From positions 1 through 64,000 of the forward strand of contig NZ_JACSCY010000005.1 in the NCBI RefSeq assembly GCF_014333615.1: a DNA stretch of 64,000 bases, given 5' to 3'. Below, piece after piece: positions 58,427 through 64,000 of the stretch. The notes under the pieces were generated by a model that saw only the letters and a list, made by a program, of their open reading frames with translations, searched no databases and had not been told where the DNA came from. The translations under genes and the position numbers were made by a program. This stretch comes from Hymenobacter citatus. GTDB lineage: Bacteria; Bacteroidota; Bacteroidia; Cytophagales; Hymenobacteraceae. Numbering within the stretch: the stretch's first letter is position 1; each line of letters starts with the position of its first letter.

Positions 58427-59611
58427 ATGAAGAAAAAGGTAGTCTTAGCCTATAGCGGCGGCCTCGACACGTCGTATTGCGCCGTGTATTTGTCGCGCGA
58501 ACTTGGGCTGGAAGTCCACACGGTAATTGTAAATTCGGGCGGTTTTTCGCCTGAAGAATTGGCCGCCATTGAGAAGCGCGCCTACGAATTGGGTTCCACC
58601 ACGCACGAGGTGATTGACGTGACGGAGCGATTCTACCACGAGTGTGTGCGCTACCTGATTTTCGGGAATATCTTGAAGAACGATACGTACCCGCTGAGTG
58701 TGAGTGCCGAGCGTATGTTTCAGAGCCTGGCCATTGCCGAGTACGCCCGCAGCACCGGGGCCGAGTACATTGCCCACGGCAGCACCGGCGCCGGCAACGA
58801 CCAGGTGCGCTTCGACGTGGCGTTTGCCGTCATTGCGCCCAACACGGAAATCATCACGCCCATCCGCGACCTGAAACTCTCGCGCCAGCAGGAAATTGAG
58901 TACCTGCAAAGCCAGGGCTTCGAGATGAGCTGGGAAAAGGCCAAATACTCCATCAACGTGGGCATTTGGGGCACCAGCGTGGGCGGCGTCGAGACGCTGA
59001 CCTCGCGCCAGGCCCTGCCCGAATCAGCCTATCCTACCCAGCTTACCCAGACGGAGCCCACCAGCATCGAAATCACCTTCGAAAAAGGTGAGCCGGTAGC
59101 GCTAAACGGCGAGCAGATGGCCCCCGTGGCCCTCATCCAAAAGCTCAACGACCTGGCCGGCCAGTACGCCATCGGCCGCGACACGCACGTGGGCGACACC
59201 ATTCTAGGCATCAAGGGCCGGGTAGGCTTCGAGGCGCCCGCCCCGCTGATTCTGCTGAAAGGCCACCACTTGCTGGAAAAGCACACCAGCTCGCGCTGGC
59301 AGCAGATTCACAAGGAATACGTGGCCAACTGGTACGGCACGCTGCTGCACGAAGCCCAGTACCTCGACCCAGTGATGCGCGACTTCGAGGCGTTGCTGGA
59401 GTCGTCGCAGGAGCGGGTGTCGGGCACGGTGTTCGTGAAGCTGAAGCCCTACCAGTTTGAGCTGGAAGGCATCGAGTCGAAGTACGACATGATGCAGTCG
59501 AAGGTGGCGACCTACGGCGAGGAAAATAACGCCTGGGACTCGCGCGACGCACGGGGCTTCATCAAGATTTTCAGCAACCAGCTGCGGATTCATAGCTCGT
59601 TCAACGAGTAA
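58427..59611 (+). CDS. argG: argininosuccinate synthase
   Basis: ArgG, 394 residues. The PP-loop motif is VVLAYSGGLDTSYCAVYL at the N-terminus, followed by AEYIAHGSTGAGNDQVRFD, a strong ArgG signature, and WGTSVGGVETL. It condenses citrulline and aspartate with ATP. I start at ATG 58427, where the family sequence begins; the frame is open to 58316, through the right arm of palindrome C3. It is in series with argC, argD and carA, but palindromes separate it from both neighbours. Confidence 0.96.
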   Translation: MKKKVVLAYSGGLDTSYCAVYLSRELGLEVHTVIVNSGGFSPEELAAIEKRAYELGSTTHEVIDVTERFYHECVRYLIFGNILKNDTYPLSVSAERMFQSLAIAEYARSTGAEYIAHGSTGAGNDQVRFDVAFAVIAPNTEIITPIRDLKLSRQQEIEYLQSQGFEMSWEKAKYSINVGIWGTSVGGVETLTSRQALPESAYPTQLTQTEPTSIEITFEKGEPVALNGEQMAPVALIQKLNDLAGQYAIGRDTHVGDTILGIKGRVGFEAPAPLILLKGHHLLEKHTSSRWQQIHKEYVANWYGTLLHEAQYLDPVMRDFEALLESSQERVSGTVFVKLKPYQFELEGIESKYDMMQSKVATYGEENNAWDSRDARGFIKIFSNQLRIHSSFNE

Positions 59612-59633
59612 CCTAGTGGTTCGCCCTCCGTGG

Positions 59634-59780
59634 GCGCCTCACCCCCTAGCCCCCTCTCCGAAAAAGGAGAGGGGGACTAGCTCTAGTTTTTAGTCTTTCT
59701 TTTTTAGCTCTAGCTTTTTGCGTTTGCGCTGCCGTGGCTCCCCCTCTCCTTTTCGGAGAGGGGGCCGGGGGGTGAGGCGC
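59634..59780. repeat. family E palindromic element E1
   Basis: Inverted arms begin GCGCCTCACCCCCTAGCC and each hold the strong hairpin CCCCCTCTCC-gaaaaa-GGAGAGGGGG. The spacer is T-rich (TTTTTAGTCTTTCTTTTTTAG) with CTAGCTCTAG repeats. It ends 11 bases before the argC start codon. Confidence 0.94.
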
Positions 59781-59791
59781 AACGCCAGAAC

Positions 59792-60781
59792 ATGCAAAAT
59801 AACAACATCAAAGTCGGCATTGTGGGCGGCGCGGGCTATACGGCCGGCGAGCTGATTCGCCTGCTGCTGCACCACGAATACGCGGAACTGAGCGCCGTTG
59901 TCAGCTCGTCGAATGCCGGCAACCCCGTGTACCAGGTGCACGACGACCTGGTGGGCGACACCGACCTGCGGTTTGCCACGGAGCTGGCCGGCGACGAAGA
60001 CGTGGTGTTCCTGTGCCTGGGCCACGGCAACTCCAAGGCGTGGCTGGCGCAGCACCCGCTGCCCGAAACCACTGCCGTCATCGACCTCAGCAACGATTTC
60101 CGCCTGGAAGCCGACGCCGAGTTTGAGGGTAGGGAGTTTGTGTACGGCTTGCCGGAGCTGAACCGCAGCCGTATCCAGCAAGCGCAGAGCATTGCCAATC
60201 CGGGGTGCTTTGCCACGGCTATTCAGCTGGCGCTCCTACCCCTGGCCGCGGCGGGCAAGCTCACGGATGCCGTGCACGTATCGGCCATTACGGGCAGCAC
60301 CGGCGCGGGTCGGGAGCTGACAGACACCACCGGCTTCACCTGGCGCACCGGCAACATCTCCATCTACAAGCCCTTCAAGCACCAGCACCTGGGCGAGATT
60401 GGTGAGAGTCTGCGGCAGTTCCAGCCCCAGGCCGAGGTCGACATCAACTTCATTCCCTACCGCGGCAACTTCACGCGGGGCATCTTCGCCTCGGTCTACA
60501 CGCCTTCGGAGCTGACGCAGGACGAGGCGCGGGCGCTGTACCAGCAGTTCTACGCCGACGCGGCTTTCACCACGGTGTCGGACAAGGAAATCCACCTGAA
60601 GCAGGTAGTAAATACCAATAAGTGCCTGCTACACGTGCAGAAATTTGGCAAGCAGCTGCTGATTACGTCGGCTCTTGATAACCTGATTAAAGGTGCTTCG
60701 GGGCAGGCGGTGCAGAATATGAACTTGCTGTTTGGGCTGCCGGAGAAGACAGGGCTGGGGTTGAAAGCGGCGTTGTTTTAA
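59792..60781 (+). CDS. argC: N-acetyl-gamma-glutamyl-phosphate reductase
   Basis: ArgC, 329 residues. The NADP-binding motif is VGIVGGAGYTAGELIRLLL. The catalytic Cys lies in IANPGCFATAIQLALLPLA, and other typical stretches are LSNDFRLE, VYGLPELNR, SAITGSTGAGRE and FIPYRGNFTRGIFASV. It reduces N-acyl-glutamyl phosphate to the semialdehyde. The family E palindrome directly upstream covers the place where a ribosome would load, so the structure may influence translation. Confidence 0.96.
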   Translation: MQNNNIKVGIVGGAGYTAGELIRLLLHHEYAELSAVVSSSNAGNPVYQVHDDLVGDTDLRFATELAGDEDVVFLCLGHGNSKAWLAQHPLPETTAVIDLSNDFRLEADAEFEGREFVYGLPELNRSRIQQAQSIANPGCFATAIQLALLPLAAAGKLTDAVHVSAITGSTGAGRELTDTTGFTWRTGNISIYKPFKHQHLGEIGESLRQFQPQAEVDINFIPYRGNFTRGIFASVYTPSELTQDEARALYQQFYADAAFTTVSDKEIHLKQVVNTNKCLLHVQKFGKQLLITSALDNLIKGASGQAVQNMNLLFGLPEKTGLGLKAALF

Positions 60782-60792
60782 TTGGTCACAGA

Positions 60793-60999
60793 ATGAGTGC
60801 CGCAGATGTAATTGGACAAGCAATATGGTTTAGCATACCGTTGACGCCTCTAATTACTATTCCTCTTTTGTGGCGATTAAAAGAGGTCTCAAAAGTGGTT
60901 AGAATCACCATAGCTCTTTTTCTAGCCTTTTTGATTTCGGCGGTTTTCTACTGTATAAGTCTTTCAATACTTTTTAGAGACGGAATGGGGCCTTCTTAA
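60793..60999 (+). CDS. small two-helix membrane protein
   Basis: A 68-residue protein with two hydrophobic segments (IGQAIWFSIPLTPLITIPLLW and TIALFLAFLISAVFYCISLSI, cited only by extremes IGQAIWF-LITIPLL and ITIALFL-YCISLSI) joined by a charged stretch LKEVSKVVR. Spacing is tight on both sides: 11 bases after argC and 32 before argD, so it would be in their transcript. Its codon use is clearly AT-richer than that of its neighbours, which suggests recent acquisition. No homologue or function is recognised. Confidence 0.55.
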   Translation: MSAADVIGQAIWFSIPLTPLITIPLLWRLKEVSKVVRITIALFLAFLISAVFYCISLSILFRDGMGPS

Positions 61000-61031
61000 A
61001 GACGGCTTACCTCTTATTTAACGAATTTCAG

Positions 61032-62171
61032 ATGGACCTCTTCAACGTTTATCCGCTCGTCGATATCACGCCCGTGCGGGCGCTGGGGGCGAAGCTGTGG
61101 GCCGACAACGGGCAGGAATACCTCGACTTCTACGGCGGCCACGCTGTGATTTCCATCGGGCACAGCCACCCGCACTACGTGCAACGCCTCACCGAGCAGC
61201 TGCAAAACCTGGGTTTTTACTCCAACTCGGTGCAGATTCCGATTCAGCGGGAGCTGGCCGAGAAGCTGGGCGAGGTGTCGGGCTACCCGGAGTACGGGCT
61301 GTTTCTGTGTAACTCGGGTGCCGAGGCCAACGAGAATGCGCTGAAGCTGGCGTCGTTCCACACCGGTAAAAACCGCGTGCTGGCGTTTAAGGGAGCGTTT
61401 CACGGCCGCACGTCGGGCGCGGTGGCGGCTACCGACAACCCCAAGATTGTGGCGCCCTTCAACGCGGGGCACGCCGTGAGCTTCCTACCCTACGACCTGG
61501 CCGAGGTGGAGCAGGCCCTGCAAGCCGGCGACGTGTGCGCGGCCATCATCGAGCCCATCCAGGGAGTAGGCGGCATCATCATGCCCTCCGACGAGTTCCT
61601 GCGCGGGCTGGCGGCGCTGTGTCAGCAATACGGCGCCCTGCTCATTGCCGATGAGGTGCAGTGCGGCTACGGCCGCAGCGGCAAGTTTTTCGCGCACCAG
61701 TGGGCGGGCATCCGGCCCGACGTTATTTCGGTGGCGAAGGGCATGGGCAACGGCTTCCCCATCGGCGGCATCCTGATTGCGCCGCACCTGAAGGCGTCGT
61801 ATGGACTGTTGGGCACCACCTTCGGCGGCAACCACCTGGCCTGCGCCGCCGCGCTGGCGGTGCTGGAAGTCATCGAGCAGGAAAACCTACTAGAGCATGC
61901 CCGCGAGTTGGGCGCCTACCTGCGCCAGGAGCTGGAAGCCAACGCCGGCGCCGAGGAAATCCGCGGCCGGGGCCTGATGCTGGGCATCAAGTACGACTTC
62001 CCCGTGAAAGAGGTGCGCGACAAGCTGCTCACGGAGCACCACATTTTTGTGGGCAACGCCTCCGACCCCGGCGTGCTGCGCCTGCTGCCGCCGCTGAATA
62101 TCACTAGGGAGGAGGTAGACCGGTTTTTGGAGGCGCTGTACACACTTATTCCGGCGGAGGCGAGGAAGTAA
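61032..62171 (+). CDS. argD: acetylornithine aminotransferase (class III aminotransferase)
   Basis: ArgD, 379 residues. The class III pattern is complete: YLDFYGGHAVISIGHSHPHYV, LCNSGAEANENALKLA, KGAFHGRTSGAVAATDN, IIEPIQGVGGI, LLIADEVQCGYGRSGKFF, VISVAKGMGNGFPIGG with the PLP-lysine (AKG) and TTFGGNHLACAAALAVL. It transaminates N-acyl-glutamate semialdehyde with glutamate. It follows argC in the same direction, with a small ORF between. Confidence 0.94.
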   Translation: MDLFNVYPLVDITPVRALGAKLWADNGQEYLDFYGGHAVISIGHSHPHYVQRLTEQLQNLGFYSNSVQIPIQRELAEKLGEVSGYPEYGLFLCNSGAEANENALKLASFHTGKNRVLAFKGAFHGRTSGAVAATDNPKIVAPFNAGHAVSFLPYDLAEVEQALQAGDVCAAIIEPIQGVGGIIMPSDEFLRGLAALCQQYGALLIADEVQCGYGRSGKFFAHQWAGIRPDVISVAKGMGNGFPIGGILIAPHLKASYGLLGTTFGGNHLACAAALAVLEVIEQENLLEHARELGAYLRQELEANAGAEEIRGRGLMLGIKYDFPVKEVRDKLLTEHHIFVGNASDPGVLRLLPPLNITREEVDRFLEALYTLIPAEARK

Positions 62172-62649
62172 GCGACTTGTGGCCTAACTTGCAGCCCCAA
62201 TGAGTAGCACGACGAAGCTCACGAGCCAAGCTCCCCTTCTGATTAGCTGCACGCTGCCATTGGCTACCAGTTCGCAGCAGCCGGCTGGTTCTTTCCCTGA
62301 AAGAACGGCCATCCCCTTTTCCGTGCCGCAGTCGTGCCCGCCCGACTTCCCGATGCCTGACATCTGGAAGCGGCAGTGCGCTGGACTTCGTGAAACGCAT
62401 TCCTTCGCTCCCGTTTGGCTTACCTCCTGCTTCGGCTGGAACAGACCCCTGGTTTTCGGTCCTGTTCCAGCCGAAAAAATATCGGGGCGGTTCACCCCAC
62501 CCCTAGCCCCCTCCCCTCCGGGAGAGGGGAACTAGCTCTAAAAAATAGTTTTAGTTTTTAGCCTACCTCCACACTAGCTCTACAGCTAGAAGCTAGTCCC
62601 CCTCTCCCCTAGGAGAGGGGCTAGGGGGTGAGGCGCCCACCAGAACGAC
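62172..62649. other. intergenic region with hairpin series (possible structured RNA) and element E2
   Basis: This 478-base stretch separates argD and carA. The right third is element E2. The left part holds strong hairpins: GTTCTTTC-cct-GAAAGAAC (62288-62306), TGCCGCAGTCG...CGACT...GCGGCA (62324-62375) and TTCGGCTGGAACAG / CTGTTCCAGCCGAA (62431-62475). Frames of about 100 codons are open on both strands but look unlike proteins. A structured RNA on either strand, or a leader of carA, is possible. Confidence 0.45.
62491..62637. repeat. family E palindromic element E2
   Basis: Left unit: TTCACCCCACCCCTAGCC with CCCCTCCC / GGGAGAGGGG pairing. Right unit: CCCCCTCTCC-cctag-GGAGAGGGG, then CTAGGGGGTGAGGCG. 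The spacer again has CTAGCTCTA copies and T/A-rich runs. It ends 12 bases before the carA start, as E1 does before argC. Confidence 0.92.
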
Positions 62650-63729
62650 ATGACCCAGACAGTAAAACTCATCCTCGAAGACGGCACCGAAATCCAGGGC
62701 AAATCCTTCGGCGCCTTCACCTCCGCCGCGGGCGAAGTCGTGTTCAGCACGGCCATGACCGGCTACCCCGAAAACCTCACCGATCCGTCGTTTGCCGGGC
62801 AGATTCTGGTGCTCACCTACCCCATGGTGGGCAACTACGGCGTGCCTGGCGAAGATCTGTACGAGTCGATTTCCAAGATTTTCGAGTCGGACAAGATTCA
62901 CATTGCTGGGTTGGTAGTGAACTACTACTCCGAGGAACACAGCCACTGGCACGCCGCCAAGAGCCTGGGCGACTGGCTGGCCGAGTACAACATCCCCGGT
63001 ATTTTCGACGTGGATACACGCCTGCTCACCAAGAAGCTACGCGAGAAAGGCGCCATGCTGGGCAAAATCGTGGCCGAGGAAGACGTGCCCCTGCACGACC
63101 CCAACCAGGACAACTTGGTGGCCCAGGTGAGCCCCACCGAGGTGAAGCACTACGGCAGCGGCAAAAACAAAATCGTGCTGGTGGACTGCGGCACCAAGAC
63201 CAACATCATCCGCTGCTTCCTGGAGCGCGACGTGGAGCTGATCCGCGTGCCCTGGGACTACGACTTCACTACCCTCGACTACGACGGCCTGTTCCTCAGC
63301 AACGGCCCCGGCGACCCGAAGATGTGCGAGCCAACCATCAGCAACCTGCAAAAGGCCTTGCAGCAGGACAAGCCCATCTTCGGCATCTGCCTGGGCTCCC
63401 AACTCATGGGCCTGGCCGCGGGCGGCGACACTTTCAAGCTGAAGTACGGCCACCGCAGCCACAACCAGCCCGTGAAGCTCACCGGCACCCAGCGCAGCTA
63501 CATCACCAGCCAAAACCACGGCTTCGCCGTGGATACCGACACCCTACCCGCCGAGTGGACCATGCTGTTTGAGAACCTTAACGACGGCACTTGCGAAGGC
63601 ATCAAGCACGTCTCGAAGCCGTTCTTCTCCACCCAGTTTCACCCCGAAGCTGCCGGTGGGCCACAGGATACGGAGTTTATGTTTGATGACTTTTTGAAGG
63701 CGGTAGAGGAGTATAAGGAGGGGAAGTAG
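62650..63729 (+). CDS. carA: carbamoyl-phosphate synthase small subunit
   Basis: CarA, 359 residues. The N-terminal domain starts KLILEDGTEIQGKSFGAF and has VVFSTAMTGYPENLTDPSFAGQI, a strong family motif. The glutaminase domain holds the catalytic Cys in PIFGICLGSQLMGLA and the His/Glu pair in TQFHPEAAGG. It supplies ammonia from glutamine for carbamoyl phosphate, used for arginine and pyrimidines. carB is not in the window. It closes the plus-strand arginine set. Confidence 0.97.
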   Translation: MTQTVKLILEDGTEIQGKSFGAFTSAAGEVVFSTAMTGYPENLTDPSFAGQILVLTYPMVGNYGVPGEDLYESISKIFESDKIHIAGLVVNYYSEEHSHWHAAKSLGDWLAEYNIPGIFDVDTRLLTKKLREKGAMLGKIVAEEDVPLHDPNQDNLVAQVSPTEVKHYGSGKNKIVLVDCGTKTNIIRCFLERDVELIRVPWDYDFTTLDYDGLFLSNGPGDPKMCEPTISNLQKALQQDKPIFGICLGSQLMGLAAGGDTFKLKYGHRSHNQPVKLTGTQRSYITSQNHGFAVDTDTLPAEWTMLFENLNDGTCEGIKHVSKPFFSTQFHPEAAGGPQDTEFMFDDFLKAVEEYKEGK

Positions 63730-63826
63730 AAAAGCTGAGAAAGAATGTCATACTTACCTGAGCGCATTGAAAGTAAAGCATGGCGTGCCTTTCTCCTCCT
63801 TCTTCACTTCCTAGACCATTACCCTT

Positions 63827-64000
63827 ATGCAAGCAAAAGGTAGAGGTTTTCCGAACTGGGGGTATATGCTGTTGGGTCTTTTGGCTTTCGCCGCGTTCTA
63901 TTTTGTCAGGACGATGGGACAGCAGACACTCATGAAAGCAATGCTTGGTGAACCAGCTGATTTGATTGCAAAAGCCATGAGTTCAGCCAGAGTTTCTCCC
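63827..64000 (+). CDS. partial gene, membrane-anchored hypothetical protein
   Basis: An ATG at 63827 starts a frame open to the window edge (58 codons). It has one hydrophobic segment near the N-terminus (YMLLGLLAFAAFYFV), followed by a soluble part. No family is recognised. The product is cut by the window end. Confidence 0.5.
   Translation, partial: MQAKGRGFPNWGYMLLGLLAFAAFYFVRTMGQQTLMKAMLGEPADLIAKAMSSARVSP

Noticed and set aside
62200..62535. 111-codon plus-strand frame (and a 103-codon minus-strand frame) between argD and carA
   Set aside because: Both run through hairpins, and the plus-strand one ends in a family E repeat. Composition is not protein-like, so neither is listed as a gene.

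Overview
This window looks like the chromosome of a pigmented soil or freshwater Bacteroidota of the Cytophagales, most probably a Hymenobacter or close relative. The evidence is indirect: GC-rich coding DNA combined with typical Bacteroidota features, namely two proteins with T9SS type A C-terminal sorting domains, a TonB-plug/macroglobulin-like protein, DUF4136 and fasciclin exported proteins, a DUF6268 outer-membrane protein, a TAnnTTTG-like promoter before the only tRNA, and sphingolipid-type enzymes. No rRNA, prophage, transposase or CRISPR array is visible.

Layout. 1-9 kb: a lipoprotein, an omega-amidase next to a methionine/glutamine-type aminotransferase (keto-acid salvage pair), a STAS/SEC14-like protein, a META/HslJ-like protein, a DUF4136 lipoprotein, a fasciclin protein, an exosortase-like membrane protein and a dihydroceramide delta-4 desaturase homologue. 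9-17 kb: large envelope proteins (a TonB plug without a barrel; an HExxH protease-propeller-barrel protein), an aldo/keto reductase and a secreted Thr/Gly repeat protein. 17-25 kb: a FrnE-like DsbA protein, a molybdopterin oxidoreductase overlapping a flavin reductase, RmlC, a glycosyltransferase, a cytochrome c, HflX and a T9SS cargo. 25-36 kb: SixA-Ppk1, a barrel protein, a 1314-residue phosphoesterase/kinase-like/barrel protein, then an HD-Pycsar-effector-like membrane protein convergent with a DUF2652 class III cyclase-like protein. 36-54 kb: tRNA-Arg(CCU), nicotinate phosphoribosyltransferase, an esterase, a TPR protein, an M4 metalloprotease with GEVED and T9SS domains, SDRs, an ATP-grasp protein, an M20 amidohydrolase, a PAP2/sphingomyelin-synthase-like protein, a PhyH dioxygenase and three tandem TonB-C proteins. 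54-64 kb: an arginine locus, argH-argE-argB on the minus strand and a GNAT gene, argG, argC, a small membrane protein, argD and carA on the plus strand. No ornithine carbamoyltransferase gene is present here.

The most striking non-coding feature is a population of about 20 long intergenic palindromes in seven sequence families (A-G). They share one architecture: two units in inverted orientation around a spacer, each unit itself able to fold into a hairpin. All nine full family A copies lie between convergent genes and cover 9 of the 14 convergent junctions here. The only truncated A copy lies between tandem genes. Families B-G are mostly between tandem genes and crowd the arginine locus, where one copy (C) is nested in another (B). 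I infer that these are REP/BIME-like elements, with family A used as bidirectional terminators.

Start sites were moved inward from the longest reading frame where a signal peptide, lipobox or domain start made this more likely. All functional names come from reading motifs by eye. No database search was run.
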